Below are positions 1 to 12,745 of a stretch of 64,000 nucleotides of DNA, in pieces. The first letter of the stretch is position 1. Each line of letters starts with the position of its first letter. The notes beneath the pieces were generated by a model, which had not been told where the DNA came from, made no database searches, and saw only the letters and a list, made by a program, of their open reading frames with translations. Source of the stretch: Spirodela intermedia (Eukaryota; Streptophyta; Magnoliopsida; Alismatales; Araceae); the NCBI GenBank assembly GCA_902729315.2, contig LR746265.1:503501-567500 (forward strand), read 5' to 3'. The position numbers were made by a program, and so were the translations under genes.

Positions 1-883
1 TTTTTTAGAGGAATCAGGATAAATTTATTACTGGAAAGGGGACCCTTCATATGATGTATCGACGTTATGAGGGATATGTTAAAAATGTGCCATCCCCACA
101 TCACCTATTTACTTTGTAGTAACTGACGATCAAAATGCGACTTAATATATCACAACTCGAAGACTAGTAAAAGTAGTGATTAGGGCACAAGAGTTGGGAA
201 CATAACGTCGGTCTTCAATCATTCACCGCGGAGTGGAAGTAAATGAAGTTGCTTACTTTCCCAACTAGATTTCTTAGAAAACGGACCACCACACATGACG
301 AACATGACATTGACTGCGACGGCTGTAAATAGCTAACCAAAGACAAACGTGGTGGTTGGGAAGTATAAAAGATTTGACAAATGGAATGATGATCAACATC
401 TCGTCTTTAAAGCTTTAGAGAGGAGTCGTTGAGAAAGACGCAGTGGAAAGATCTTCGATTATTCTCTATCGTGGACGCTAGGTGCCATATAAACGAGATT
501 TAATTCCAGCGTAATACGTATATTGAATAGTATATTGGCCAATTAATTCTGAATAATTCACGCGGACATGAAAGATCATTATTTTGTAGTTTCAACAAGG
601 CTGAACTAATTTTTTCTTCGAGAATATTAGATCACCTCTCTTGTCATGTTAATCTTATTATGGACTATTATTAATTCCATGATATTTTCATCATAGATGC
701 TGTTTTTGGATACTCATTTATACGCGTATTGAAAGGTCGGACCAGACCATCGTTTTTGGAACACCATCCGAAGCCCAGAGAACTTGTGCCAGGCATGGAT
801 TCATGTGGGGCTAAAAAGATACAAGAGAATGATACCTGAACCGGATACTTTAAAAGTTGGTGTATACTCACATGAGATAAATA

Positions 884-885
884 TT

Positions 886-951
<66 letters not shown>
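884..951. repeat. (AT)n followed by (AG)n microsatellite
   Basis: About ten AT units run directly into about 23 uninterrupted AG units. It lies far from any gene called here. Confidence 0.95.
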
Positions 952-954
<3 letters not shown>

Positions 955-3881
955 GCTGTCATATGGGTGGTTGAGGGACAACCATGTGGCGGGTCAAATG
1001 AGCTCTGGGGTTTTGGCCGACTTCTATTAAGGTCCGGACTTCGTCCACATCGACATTTAGGGTGGACCGGACTTATTCCTTCTACAAGGCTTAATTAAGA
1101 TGACTAAGACTAGAAAACGTTAGCCGTAGCTTTAAGCTTATAATGGTTCCCCTAGCTCCTTCAGAAGATGTTCTTTAGGGGAAACTTAGGCCGTGTGGAC
1201 GCCGCGGCATGCAGCAAGCTCTCCGATGGATCAGGCGTAGCCACATCTTGCGACAGTACTATCTTCCCGGCAGTACCACTGACGGCACAGCGGCCCGCAT
1301 GCGCACACATGGTGGCTGAGTTAGCCCGAGCCTGAAAATGGAGTGAAGTTCCTAGGAGTCAGCTTACGAACCCTAGGATTCGGAAGATCTAGCTGGTGTC
1401 AGGTTGTTGCAAGCAAGGAGATGAGCGTGAGTCAATGCTCTCTGGCAGACGTCTCTCGCCAAGTTGCATGGGTTATTTGTGGAGATCCACATGCTCTCCA
1501 TAGAAGTGGTTAATGTACATGAGGGGGAGTGGTGGGAATACAAAAGATGCTGTTAAGGGAGACCTTGAACGCGCCCTCTCTCCAAAGTATTGAGTATATT
1601 TAAGTTGGCAATTCCATTGTGAAGGCTGGCCCTCGGATATCCATATGATTCTGAGATAATTTCCAACCGTCGTCGGCAATCGATGACGGAGCCAGCAGTA
1701 GCTGAAATGTTACAGCCAGATGTTAACTCCGTAACACTCACCCTGAGCTCATTAAGGATCCTATGCGGCGTTCAAAGCAAACAAGAACTTCATGAAAAAA
1801 AAACTTTTTATCATGATCGGAATTGGACGCAACGGAATGACTTCCAACGACTCCCGCCTAGCACTCTTGCCGTCATTCCTCTCTAATCCGAGCCGTGTGA
1901 TGCTCATTCTCGCACCTAGAAATTTCTTTGCAAATTCAAATCACATAAAATAGTAGCAGGATAGTCTACAAACCATCCATCCAGCTTCAGAAAAGTAATT
2001 ATGCTATCTAGAGGAAGGGCCATGTTTGCCCCCATAGCAGACCCAAAAAATATCCATATGTCTACACCCTTCATTGTTAAAGATCGCTGCACGTCGTTGT
2101 TGACGACGTAATTGTCAAGGAACGAAATCTTCCACCGAATCAGGGTCAAGAATGTTGAAGATTCTCGAAGCTCCTAGCGTCGCCGTGGTCCCATCCTAAT
2201 GCATCTCCCTCGACGGTTTGTGTCCACTGGAAAGGTGGATGACGGTCCATATCAGCCCCATCTCGTCTTCATTCCATCTCGGAAATGCATACTCTTACTT
2301 CCTCGCGAAAGGAAAAGATGGAAAGACTATTAATCGTGTGAGACAGACCGAGATCCAGGCGTCGGTAGAGTTCACTCTAGAGGCTTGAGTCATAATCATA
2401 TCGCCACACATTTGCCTTGCTACCATTCATGTGGCATTCCTCTCTCTAAATTGCTTAGAAATGGCGTCCATGGTGAAACACATTTATGGACATTTCCTTG
2501 GCCATTGGCTTCTGGAGGAGGCAGGGACTCGAGCAGAGATTAAGAAGCCTCGAACACATCGCCAGCTTTTAAGACCTTAAGCTTGTTATCTCTCCGTTCC
2601 ACCGACTCAAAGTTACTCTTCTGGTTCTGTCACTGCTATGGAACGACAAAAATTTTTGTTGCGTGAACGGATGATGGGTTTCACCAATAGTTATGGATTA
2701 TGTTTGAAGTAAACGTGGGAGCAAGATGAGGATGGCGCAGGCCCCGCAGGAATAAACCTTCTCCGATTGACTTGCTATTTTTCATACGGCTTGAGAGCCC
2801 CCCCCATGGGGAGCTCTGCTTGTTGGCAAGTCCTTCTCTCCTTCCTCCATCAAGTTGGGCTCTTTTAACTATCTTTTCACAGATCGCACGGCACCAATAG
2901 TTGGCTGGAGTGCCCTTCGCTTCATTAACTTATACGTGTAGCATTTCTTGAACTATAACGTTTCCTTGCATTGTTCACTTCACGCAAATGAGTCCCACAT
3001 CGCCAGGAAACCGTTCCAACAGCTATTGAGATGGCCACGACATACAACTCAATTTGGCCTCTCCCTCCTTATCTCAGTTTACTACTGTCCTTGAATAACT
3101 AATGCAATATAACGCCTCCCCCATCCCATCCCCAGCCAGTAATGTAAGGTACCAGATACGATTGTACCATACTTTTGAATCATATTCGTATTATTATATC
3201 ATAATTATCACGGACTACGCAGCAGGTATTTTATCATATCTGCAGGGTATTCACAGAGCCTTCTAGAACGATAAGCTCTCCTTTGACCCATTTATGTCCG
3301 TTCGCCCCCGGGTCTTCAAATAATAAACGGGATAGGCGAAAGTCCACCCTGCATCCACTCTCGTTACTGGCTTGGATATGCACATTTGACCAGAACACTC
3401 CGCAGATGAGCCTGTCTGACCAGATGGCCCCTCCAGAAGTTGAAACTCCAGGTCACATAGAGCGTCAGTGATAAATCATTAATGGTGAACGGTTGACCGA
3501 TGGACGTAATGAATCGCCGTAGAAACCACGACCCATTAGGAGGTTCTAGAGACCTTGAAGAAGTCAAAACCCCGTATCCCAGCTCTCAACCTTCCCCCAC
3601 CCTTCTCACCTTCCCTGGGTTGTCCACGTAAAATGGCGTTAAGAAACCTCCAGGTCACATAACACGCGGCAGCCCGCGATGGAGGACGCTTCATGAGGAT
3701 CGATATCGAGATTGAATGAGGCTACTTCTCGATATCAGGAATGCCGTGTGCCGCTATAATGGAGGAGCACGTCAAACCATCGTGTTCAGGATGGTTGTGA
3801 ACTGTCGATAGGATGGGGACGCTTTGACCTTGGTTATACCGGGAGAAGGGGGGATAGACAGACAAGAAGTCGGAAGCTGGC

Positions 3882-3909
3882 TAGAGCGAGAGCGAGAGCG
3901 AGAGCGAGA
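3882..3909. repeat. GCGAGA hexamer tandem array
   Basis: Four to five tandem copies of a GCGAGA-type hexamer are visible. It is a simple repeat with no obvious function. Confidence 0.85.
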
Positions 3910-4420
3910 CAGGAATGCAGAGAAGGATCCAGGGTGAGCTTGGTGGCGATGTGTATGCATTTAATAGATGGGCCCATTGAAGCTATACACGAACCTCGAG
4001 AAGCCGCCCCAGAAGGCTTGCTCGTTTTTCTCCTTCCCCGTCTCGTCGACCTCCGCCTCTACCAACGCCGGCGTCCCGTATACCCCGCGGTGGAGTAAGC
4101 ACCAGTCATCTCATCGGGCACCGTGCGCGCAGGGAATAAGGGGGCTGCTACCAGAAGGGGACAAAACTTACCAGAGTTGATTTCCCTCTCTTCTGCCACG
4201 TGAAAATTTAGATAAAAATATCGCTGTTTATAGAAGCTTATGAGGGATATTATCTTGTTCCGTCGACCTGTAAAGGTTGCATATTGACCTCTATCATAGA
4301 AAAAGTGATGAGACCCTGTGAGGGGGTCTCGTGATGCGTTGGTCGATGGGTTGGTTGGGGCGGTGGATCATTAGGGCTTGCATTAATACACGTCAGTAGC
4401 CCTCTCACCCTTTTGTCTCA

Positions 4421-4429
4421 CTATAAATC
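4421..4429 (+). promoter_or_regulatory. TATA box of the first KCS gene
   Basis: CTATAAATC lies about 210 bases before the ATG at 4638 and is followed by a C-rich run. A start of transcription near 4450 and a leader of roughly 185 nt are inferred. Confidence 0.6.
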
Positions 4430-4637
4430 CTCCGCCCCCCTTGGACCAAGATTCGAACACCCACAACCCTTATCTCACCACTTCATCTCTTCGCCGTTCT
4501 CTTCCAGATCCCTAACAGCGTCTCTCATCTTCTCGTCTTGTGAGTGTTAGGACGTGAGGGGGAAAGTCGGAGAGTGAGTCAAGTTCACTCAAACAAACAA
4601 AGGCCTATAGAGAGGGAGGGAGGGTGAGACGGGAGAG

Positions 4638-6098
4638 ATGGAAGTCCTTGGAACGGAGGTGGAACCTCTGTTGATGCTGTCTTCGGCCCTCTTGGTGTAC
4701 GGCCTCTTTCTCCTTTGGAGGTTGTTCGAGCAGCGGAGGAACCAGAACTGCTACCTCATCGAGTACGCTTGCTTCAAGCCCCCCGATTACAGGAAGCTAC
4801 CGACCAACATGTGCGGGGACATCATCCTAAGGAACAAGAACCTGGGCCTCTCTGAGCTCAGGTTCCTCCTCAAAGTTATCGTCAACTCCGGAATCGGCGA
4901 GGAGACCTACGGCCCGACGACCGTCATCGAGGGGCGGGAGGCGTCTGTCACCCACAACGACGCACTGTCCGAGATGGAAGAGTGCTTCGTGGGCACCCTC
5001 GACGAGCTCTTCCGCAAGACCGGGGTGTCTCCTAGAGAGATCGATACCCTGGTGGTCAACGTCTCCATGCTGGCCCCTTCCCCTTCCCTCGCAGCCATGA
5101 TCGTCAACCACTACAAGATGAGGGAGGACATCAAGGTGTTCAACATCTCCGGCATGGGGTGCAGCGCCAGCCTCGTCTCCATCGATCTCGTACAGCACAT
5201 GTTCAAGTCCAACAGGAAGATGAAGGCCGTGGTAGTCACTTCGGAGTCCATCGCCCCCTGCTGGTACCCCGGCTGTGACAAGTCCATGTTGCTGGGAAAC
5301 TGCCTCTTCCGGTGTGGAGGCTGCTCCATCCTCCTCACCAACGACTGTAGTTACCGGCACCGCGCCAAGTTCATCCTGAAGTGCCTCGTGCGCACCCACC
5401 TCGGCGCCAACGACGAGGCCTTCAACTGCTGCATGCAGCGAGAGGACGACACCGGCACGCTCGGGTTCCACCTCGGCAAAAACCTCCCCAAGGCAGCCAC
5501 CAGGGCCTTCTTTGAGAACCTGCGGATGTTAGCCCCCAGGATCCTCCCTCTGAGAGAGATCTTCCTCTTCTCGGTCCGCAAATACCTCCAGAAGCTCAAG
5601 GGATCCAAGGACGTCCAAGCAGAGGGCACGCCACGGGTGAACTTCAAGGCCGGAGTGGACCACTTCTGCATCCACACCGGCGGAGCCGCCGTCATCGAGG
5701 GCATCGGGAGGAGTATGGGGTTGAACCAGTACGACCTCGAGCCGGCCTGGATGACTCTGCACCGGTTCGGCAATACCTCCGCCGGCAGCCTCTGGTACGT
5801 CCTGGGTTACATGGAAGGTAAGAGGAGGCTGAAGAAGAAAGACCGGGTGATGATGCTCAGCTTTGGCGCCGGCTTCAAGTGCAACAGCTGCATGTGGGAG
5901 GTGAACAGAGATTTGGAAAACCCCGGGGTCTGGGAAGACTGCATCGACAAATACCCTCTGCAGGACTTGACCAACCCTTTCATGGAGATGTATGGCTGGA
6001 TCCACGACGAGGAAGCAATCGTCAACTACGTCAAGGAGCACCCCGAGTATGCCGACATTGCAGCCAAGAGGGCCCCGGCTACGGCCCGGTCCTCGTAA
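4638..6098 (+). CDS. KCS: 3-ketoacyl-CoA synthase (KCS), KCS3/12/19-like
   Basis: This intronless gene encodes 486 residues. KCS enzymes catalyse the first, rate-limiting condensation (acyl-CoA plus malonyl-CoA) of very-long-chain fatty acid elongation on the ER membrane, feeding wax, suberin and sphingolipid synthesis. The N-terminus has one hydrophobic segment at about residues 11-29, then the FAE1/CUT1-type condensing domain. The catalytic Cys is C175 in GMGCSAS; the other triad members are H346 (CIHTGG) and N379 (HRFGNTS), and the H-to-N spacing of 33 equals that of FAE1. The short N-terminus and length below 490 match my recollection of the Arabidopsis KCS3/12/19 branch, some members of which are reported to act as regulators of other KCS proteins. 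The ATG at 4638 is the natural start. The nearest neighbour is a convergent paralogue. Substrate chain length cannot be read from sequence. Confidence 0.95.
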   Translation: MEVLGTEVEPLLMLSSALLVYGLFLLWRLFEQRRNQNCYLIEYACFKPPDYRKLPTNMCGDIILRNKNLGLSELRFLLKVIVNSGIGEETYGPTTVIEGREASVTHNDALSEMEECFVGTLDELFRKTGVSPREIDTLVVNVSMLAPSPSLAAMIVNHYKMREDIKVFNISGMGCSASLVSIDLVQHMFKSNRKMKAVVVTSESIAPCWYPGCDKSMLLGNCLFRCGGCSILLTNDCSYRHRAKFILKCLVRTHLGANDEAFNCCMQREDDTGTLGFHLGKNLPKAATRAFFENLRMLAPRILPLREIFLFSVRKYLQKLKGSKDVQAEGTPRVNFKAGVDHFCIHTGGAAVIEGIGRSMGLNQYDLEPAWMTLHRFGNTSAGSLWYVLGYMEGKRRLKKKDRVMMLSFGAGFKCNSCMWEVNRDLENPGVWEDCIDKYPLQDLTNPFMEMYGWIHDEEAIVNYVKEHPEYADIAAKRAPATARSS

Positions 6099-7860
6099 GA
6101 TCTTCTTGGCTCATACATTGTTTTCTTCCTCGATCTATTTTCTTTTCTATTCCACGTTCCTCCTCTCCCACATGCAAATTCGATTCTTATTTTCGAGCAT
6201 TCATGAAAATACTCGTATTTGTATAACTATAGACAGCTATTTTCATTAATAAGAAAGAGAAACCATCGCTCATTAAATGAAGAAAATCGATCACCCCTCT
6301 GGCCAAGGCCGAGGTCCCATCATCGCTCTCGCTGTCTCCACAAGAACAAGAGGCTCGTGCACAGCTGTCGACCTCCATTAATACGCCCACAGTGGGAGGC
6401 CAGGCGGGTTGGTAGGGAGACTCTTTCGTCGATTTTATCTCCAAAATTGGTGACGGTTTACAGCCTGCCCGGCCACATGAGCACGCCGGACGGGTTTCTC
6501 CTAGTGGAGCTTTAAGTCAACTATTTCCAGAATGGAGAGAACAGCCGTCTCGCAGGCCTGTAAGAATCAGTCTCTTCTAAATACGAATGGAGATGTCGAC
6601 GAATTCTCCATGTCGTATTCGCCATTCCTGTGAGAGATCGACCTGATCTCCAGCCCACGGTTTCCACCGGGTTGGACCGCACGATTAAGTGAAACTGACG
6701 GAAGAATAAATTAGAGAGAGAAAGAGAGAGACAGCCGGTCGCCAGTGTACGCGAACGATCTAACGTGTAGGATACGTCTAAGACAGTCTCATCCATTGGA
6801 ATCATCCGTCATCTGCCTAGGGTTTCCGGGTTTACTTTCTTCTCCGCCCGACGGACGGTCTTGGAACGAGGAACTTCGAAGGATCTGCGTAAAAGAAACG
6901 GATGGCGAGGATGCGCCGAAGGGGAGGATCTCTGACCGCCGGGGCCACCGACTGGACGGGCCGGATGCCAGCTTCTTGTCGGAAGAGGACGCAAGCGGGA
7001 TAAATGAGGCGACAGAGTGGAGACCAATGGCGACGGGCAAGTGGGAAACGCGCAGCCTTTTCAGCTCTCCCCTTCTCACGACTAGTCGTCTTCATCCCTA
7101 GTAAAAACATGCAGAGTTATTTCATAAAAGAAGTCTCCTTTTTGGTAAAAGTTCAGATGTATCTAAATCGAAACCCAGTCCTAATTGGGCCTCGTAATCT
7201 CGCGCAGTCCGTCAGCAGGGCCAACCGGCCCATATGAATCTACACCAAACCTGTTCTGGATTTTCTAGTGATCTGATGTAGATAGGACATTGCTCATATT
7301 TTCTTGAGCTATGTGATCGTCACCGAACCCTAGAACCCCTGTCAACTCTCCATTCCCATGGCAATCTTCCTCCGTCCGGTCTTCTTCACGCACGAGACTA
7401 CTCAAGGTGATATATATATATATGTGTATATATATGTATATATATATATATATATTAGAGAGATAGATAGATAGATAGAGAGAGAGAGAGTTAAAACAGT
7501 AATAAGGGTGTTATCACGTTGAAAGTCAGATAAAAGGCTAACAGAGTAAATCATAACCCGTTGTCTAACCGGTCCTCCATTGACGACGGCGAACAGAGAG
7601 GAATGGAAGGAGGGGTATTCCATTACACCCCGAAGAATACATGAATGCATGAAGAAATCGAAATCACTGACGGACGGGGGGTAGAAAAAGAAGGGTGGGA
7701 AAGCAGGAGGAACAGCTTTGGCAGTTGCCTTTAAGACGGCGTTAAATGTGCTAAATGAGATAACACAGCAAGACTGAACTCCACATGGGTGGTACTCCGC
7801 AAGGGTTCCAGCATAGGAAGAGCGGGGGACCTACCTCCGCCGGAGGTTGCGCCGCCATTC
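6099..7860. other. Spacer between the convergent KCS genes
   Basis: This stretch should contain the 3' UTRs of both KCS genes. It includes an AT dinucleotide tract near 7409-7456 followed by GATA repeats to about 7492. No further gene is supported; the short open frames show no family resemblance. Confidence 0.6.
7409..7492. repeat. (AT)n / (GATA)n / (GA)n compound microsatellite
   Basis: Alternating AT and GT units are followed by GATA and then GA units, between the two KCS genes. Confidence 0.9.
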
Positions 7861-9246
7861 TCACTCATCGGAGTTGTTGACCCACCCGAACTGCTTGATG
7901 AAGGGGTTGGTCACTCTCTCGGGAGGGTAACTGTCGATGCAGTCTGCCCAGACATCGGCGTCGGCGAGGTTCCTCTGCACCTCCCAAACGCAGCTGTTAC
8001 ACTTGAATCCTGCCCCGAAGCTGATCATGAGCACCCTATCCTTCTTCTTCAACTTTCTCTTCGCTTCCATGTAGCCCAGCACGTACCACAGACTGCTGGC
8101 CGAGGTGTTCCCGAATCGGTGAAGGGTCATACGAGACGGCTCGAGGTCGCTCTTCTCCAGCCCGAGCCCCTTCCCCACGGCGTCAATGACCGCCGCGCCG
8201 CCTGGGTGGATGCAGAAGTGCTCAACTTCAGTTCTGAAGTTGATCCGCGCGGGGCTGTCGCTGGGAACCCCCTTAGGGGAGCCCCTCAGCCGCTGCCACT
8301 GGCTCAAGGCTATGTAGTGGAGGATCTGGCTCAAAGGGAGCACCCTGGGGGCCAGGTTGCGGAGGTTCTCGAAGAAGGCCCTGGTGGCGGCCTTGGGGAG
8401 CTCCTTCCCGAGGTAGAACCCCGGGTAGCCGCTGTTGTCCTCCTTCTGTAGGCAGCAGTTGTAGCTCTCGTCGTTGGCGCCGTGGTGGGTGCGGACGAGG
8501 CACCGCAGGCGGAGCTTCACCCGGTGCCGGAGCCGCGGGTCATTTGTCAACAGCATGGAGCATCCTCCTGCGCGGAAGAGGCAGTTACCCAGCAACATCG
8601 ACTTCTCGCAGCCGGAATACCAGTTGGGCCCGATCGACTCAGAGGTGACCACTACTGCCAGCGATCTTGGGTGGCTTTTGAAGAGATTTTTCACCAGATC
8701 GATAGATACCAGGCTAGCGCTGCACCCCATCCCTGAGAGGTTGAAGACCTTGATGTTGTCCCTCATCTTGTAGCGGTTGATTATCCTGGCGGAGAGGGAA
8801 GGGGAGGGCGACAGCATGGAGACGTTGACGACCAACGCGGTGACATCAGCGGGTGAGAAGCCCGTCCGGCGGAAGAGCTCGTCGAGGGTGTAGAAGAAGC
8901 TGTCGTCCATCTCCGAGAGCCCATCTGAGAGGGAGGCGCAGTTCTCCTTTCCACCGATGACGCTCCTCGGGCCGTACGTCTCCTCCCCGATGCCGGAGTT
9001 GACAACAGCCTTTAGAAGGAACCTCAGCTCGGGAATCCCCAGACCCTTGTTCCTTTGTACTATGTCACCGCACAGCTCCGTGGATAGCTTCTGGTCATCG
9101 GGACCCTTGAAGCATGCATAGTCGAGGAGGTAACACTGCTGGTGCCTCCTCTTATCTATCAGCTTGCACAGGAGGAGTAGAGGATAAAGGAAGGGGACTA
9201 CGGACAACAACAGACGAAGAAGATCCATGGAAGGAAGACTAGCCAT
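7861..9246 (-). CDS. KCS: 3-ketoacyl-CoA synthase (KCS), paralogue of the upstream gene
   Basis: This intronless gene encodes 461 residues from the ATG at 9246; a second ATG at 9228 (MDLLRLLL) is also possible. The frame extends 27 bases further upstream only through a TTG codon, so I set the start at the first ATG. Its role is the condensing step of very-long-chain fatty acid elongation in the ER. A hydrophobic segment lies at residues 9-28. The catalytic residues are C175 (GMGCSAS), H347 (CIHPGG) and N380 (HRFGNTS). It aligns almost without gaps to the first KCS gene through the whole catalytic domain, but ends earlier (SDE) and lacks that protein's about 25-residue tail. The two genes form a tail-to-tail pair, so an inverted duplication is likely. 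Confidence 0.95.
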   Translation of the reverse strand: MASLPSMDLLRLLLSVVPFLYPLLLLCKLIDKRRHQQCYLLDYACFKGPDDQKLSTELCGDIVQRNKGLGIPELRFLLKAVVNSGIGEETYGPRSVIGGKENCASLSDGLSEMDDSFFYTLDELFRRTGFSPADVTALVVNVSMLSPSPSLSARIINRYKMRDNIKVFNLSGMGCSASLVSIDLVKNLFKSHPRSLAVVVTSESIGPNWYSGCEKSMLLGNCLFRAGGCSMLLTNDPRLRHRVKLRLRCLVRTHHGANDESYNCCLQKEDNSGYPGFYLGKELPKAATRAFFENLRNLAPRVLPLSQILHYIALSQWQRLRGSPKGVPSDSPARINFRTEVEHFCIHPGGAAVIDAVGKGLGLEKSDLEPSRMTLHRFGNTSASSLWYVLGYMEAKRKLKKKDRVLMISFGAGFKCNSCVWEVQRNLADADVWADCIDSYPPERVTNPFIKQFGWVNNSDE

Positions 9247-9330
9247 CCCACTCAAAGAACAAGTAGAGGCCAACCACGGGCCGGGAATCTCGTGTGAAGA
9301 ATGATGACTGCAGGAACCAAGCCGAGGTAC

Positions 9331-9337
9331 ATTTATA
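9331..9337 (-). promoter_or_regulatory. TATA box of the second KCS gene
   Basis: The minus strand reads TATAAAT here, about 85 bases before the ATG at 9246. A transcription start near 9303 is inferred, which makes that ATG the first in the message. Confidence 0.55.
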
Positions 9338-10330
9338 CTAATGCAGGGGGTAGAGAGATAGATGGGGGGGAGAGGATGTTAAGGTTCCATGTGAGGCCCC
9401 TTTGATGTCCCAACTAATTCAATTAAGTACAATCGAGAATGTATTACAACAGGGAAACGTGCCGAGTGTATGCGTGTTTTCGGCAGATAGTGGAGAAGCG
9501 ATGTCGACAATAAATGTGGGAAACCAGTCGATGGGCGCGGGCCGTTAGCACAGATCGTCAAAGTCATTTAAAACCGGCTACGTATCTCGTAATCAGGCCG
9601 TTAATAAATGAGCGATTTGAGCAATATTAATCCTGACGGTTCGTTGGTCTCGCGACTCTACAGGCAAAAAATAAAGCTTCCAACTGGTGCAGGTGGACCG
9701 GAGTTAATGCATACATATATACAGAGAAAGATAGATAGATAGATAGATGGATGGATATATATATATATTTATTTCCCTATTTTCTCTCCTTCCCTATTTT
9801 CTGTCGTGACAGCTTAAGCTGTCCTCTTCAATCTTTGACCATAGTGGAGGAAGGTTTTCAACCGCTGCCCTCGTGAAAGAAATGGCCGGCCACGACCGTG
9901 GTGATCGCCGGAAACCGTGCTTCTCAGCGCCGTTGGAGACCGAGAGACACGAAAGTTTTGCGCCTTCAAATTTATGATGAATAAACAATTAATAAGGGTT
10001 TTAGTCTGTCGCGCATTACGGCCAGCTCATGGCCGCCGGCATTAATGGCTAAACCTGCGGAAACCAATGTCCCCTCAGATTTTACTTTTCAAATCAAATT
10101 AGCAATTTCTCTCATCTGGCCGGAAATAGATGGCAGATCTAACCAGGATACCGGCGGCGGCACGCAAGTGGGTATGAGGCCTTAAAGCTTTTTCTCGTCC
10201 TATTCTATCACTTCCCTATGGAAAATTCTCGAGAATGCCTTCCTTGTTCGGCAGGGATCGTGAGGAAGATCTGATCGCCGACATAAAATTAGATAGGGAT
10301 GACCTACGACCTATGAACCCGCATCAGTTA

Positions 10331-10480
10331 TCCACCTTCTCTCTCTCTCTTCCCCCTCTCTTTCTCTCTCTCTCTCCCCCCGTCTTCTCTCTTCTCTCTC
10401 TCTCTCCCCTCGTCTTCTCTCTCTCTCTCTCTCTCTCTCTCCCAGTCCCTCTCTCTTCCCCGTCTCTCTCTCCCATTCTG
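10331..10480. repeat. CT-rich imperfect microsatellite
   Basis: CTCTCT blocks are interrupted by CCCC and GTCTT units over about 150 bases. Confidence 0.85.
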
Positions 10481-12111
10481 TCAGTTCCTTTCGATCTGCC
10501 TGAATTTCCTTTCGAACTTTGAGCCTGCAAGCCCTGGATGATCCAAATGAAGCCCGATAGAAACCCCCCCCGGTGTCAAATCGAAGACCGCAAAGCATAC
10601 AACGCACCCTTTTCATTCTCACGTTTACTCAATAGTATACCATCACTTTGGAGCGGAGAAGTTTATTTCATATGTTTATTCGATTATTCTTGGCGTCATG
10701 CGTAGTGAAACATTGTTTACGGATATTTTTCAAGATATATTATACATGTTCAAAGAATGAGTCGGTAATTGAATATATGAGCAAATAATGCATGTTCACA
10801 ATCATTCCTCAAAAGTTTCCGATCCAAATCCAAGATCAATTGACCTTGTTAGAGAATTTATCATTATTTTCTGGGTCAAATGTCCAATTCTTTGACGAGG
10901 ATTGTCGACCAACTGTGTATTCACAAAACCGAATAAAGTTCTGACGTATGTTCTTCGGCAATTATGATGTTAAATAAAAATGCATAAATAATACGTTCTC
11001 ACTATCATATCCGTCCGCTATTGTCTCTAATTGAAAGTCATGACTGTATACTTTAGTTTTGTGAACTTATGCCATATCTTTGGGTCGTACGTTCGATTTG
11101 TTTATCCATGAAGATGTGTATTGATAAATACAAATCATACTCGTTTAATATTGGCTTATATTTAAAGTTCATCCACCAACTCCGTAATTATAATACCAAC
11201 TTTTTCAGCTATGACAAAAATCTGGATCATCATTGTGAGTTACGCCAGCCGAGATTAGAAACAAGAACTGTAAGATGGCCGCAAATAGATTTTGAAGTCG
11301 CTATTCCATCTGGATCGTCATTGTGAATTCGTAACTTTATAAGACAATGGACTCGTCACTTCGTATTCCATGGATACCTGGAAACCGTTATACCTTGTGG
11401 CGTTACATTTCTCAGCACTTTAGAGTTAATGAGTCCTCATTAGTTATTGTCTGGAATCAACTAGTCTCCTCAGTGCGAGATGACAAATTAACACCTTTAA
11501 TCTATACGCATGTGCACGTCATGAACGAAGGTATGTGTGACCAGATGCAGATATACATACGTAAAAATACGTCGACGTAATTCTGGTGGCAGTATATGAG
11601 ATGGTTAATCGGCGACACCTGATGTTCTACAGGAAACACTGAAAATAGACCCGAGCGAATTATGGAGCTACCCAATCGACTCAGAAGATACATGAAAGAG
11701 ATGGGGGAGAACATCTCTAACAAACATCTAGACGATAGTCAGATGTTAATGATTTTATATATGACTTGTGAAACTCAAAGAACGGGCGTCGGATCGTGCA
11801 AGTTGAGTTCCCTGTGTTAGTCTTCACAGTTCTTGTGGGCATCAGGAAGTCAAATAAAAGTAATGAAACACTTGTTTCAATTAGCCCTTACTTGACATTC
11901 TTGTAAGAGTGGGGAAACGCGAATGCCCTCGTTTCTCTGTTCCTCGTCACCGACTGTTATCAATCTCAGTTAGAAAAGTATCTGTTTCACGTCACTGACC
12001 ATATGAGAAACATTTATCAGCTATTTGTTCAAAGAACAATGGGTTTAATTGGATCTTTCATTGTGCTTTGTTCTGAGCTGTGTTTCAGCAGTTCAGATTG
12101 CTTTTCTCCTC

Positions 12112-12116
<5 letters not shown>

Positions 12117-12191
<75 letters not shown>

Positions 12192-12220
12192 TCCCTCTCC
12201 CTCTCCCTCTCCCTCTCTCT
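12117..12220. repeat. (CT)n followed by (CCCTCT)n array
   Basis: About 35 uninterrupted CT units pass into five or so CCCTCT hexamers, which suggests the hexamer arose by mutation and spread of a CT unit. Confidence 0.95.
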
Positions 12221-12745
12221 CGGCACTGATTGAGATCATGTCAAAACCTCCTCTCTTGTTGACAACTGACCACGGTTGAACCCTAGTTCAGGTAACGTTA
12301 ACCTATATTGCAAACAAGCATACGGTTGAAGGACAAAACAAGGTTCATCAAGGTTCATCCCGGGACCGACACAATTGTTAGTTCATCCGTAATACCACAA
12401 CAACCATTGACTTGGCCACGTGATGGGGTCTCATTAAAACAAGTGAGTTGCTAGCGGTGGTTTGGAATGAAATTCAACCGCCTCAACTTCGATCCCGTTT
12501 GCAAATTCTAATTACGCGCCCAAAACAGAAACGGAGAAGGTGAGGAACTCATCGAATGATTTTGCCTTAACACATGAAACGATGGCGACCCTCCAAACGC
12601 ACGCAAGTACCCACATCAAACATAGATCCAGTAAGGACCACAACAATTACCAATAAGGATAACACGGCCAGCACACTCGTGAATAAAAACACGTGAAGAG
12701 TGAAGCCCACAAGCGGGAGGCTACACCAGCGACCATGCACGTACA

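Larger units (their letters stand above)
1..4420. other. Intergenic stretch, no recognisable gene
   Basis: I read both strands and found only short open frames without family resemblance. The stretch holds an (AT)n tract followed by a long (GA)n microsatellite near 884-951 and a short GCGAGA-type hexamer array near 3882-3909. Nothing resembling a transposon protein or an RNA gene was seen. Confidence 0.6.
9350..12740. other. Intergenic stretch with simple repeats
   Basis: No gene is recognised here. It holds a GATA/ATGG/AT compound repeat near 9715-9772, a CT-rich tract at 10331-10480 and a very pure CT array at 12117-12220. Predicted Arg/Glu and Leu/Ser frames in these tracts are artefacts of the dinucleotide repeats. 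Confidence 0.6.

Noticed and set aside
4827-5471. 214-codon open frame antisense to the first KCS gene
   Set aside because: It mirrors the GC-rich KCS coding strand, has no family resemblance, and a similar antisense frame occurs opposite the second KCS gene.
7789-8451. 220-codon open frame antisense to the second KCS gene
   Set aside because: Same reason: a by-product of codon bias on the opposite strand.
10331-12220. Possible CRISPR-like or minisatellite arrays
   Set aside because: The repeats are plain CT microsatellites without spacers; the window is plant nuclear DNA.
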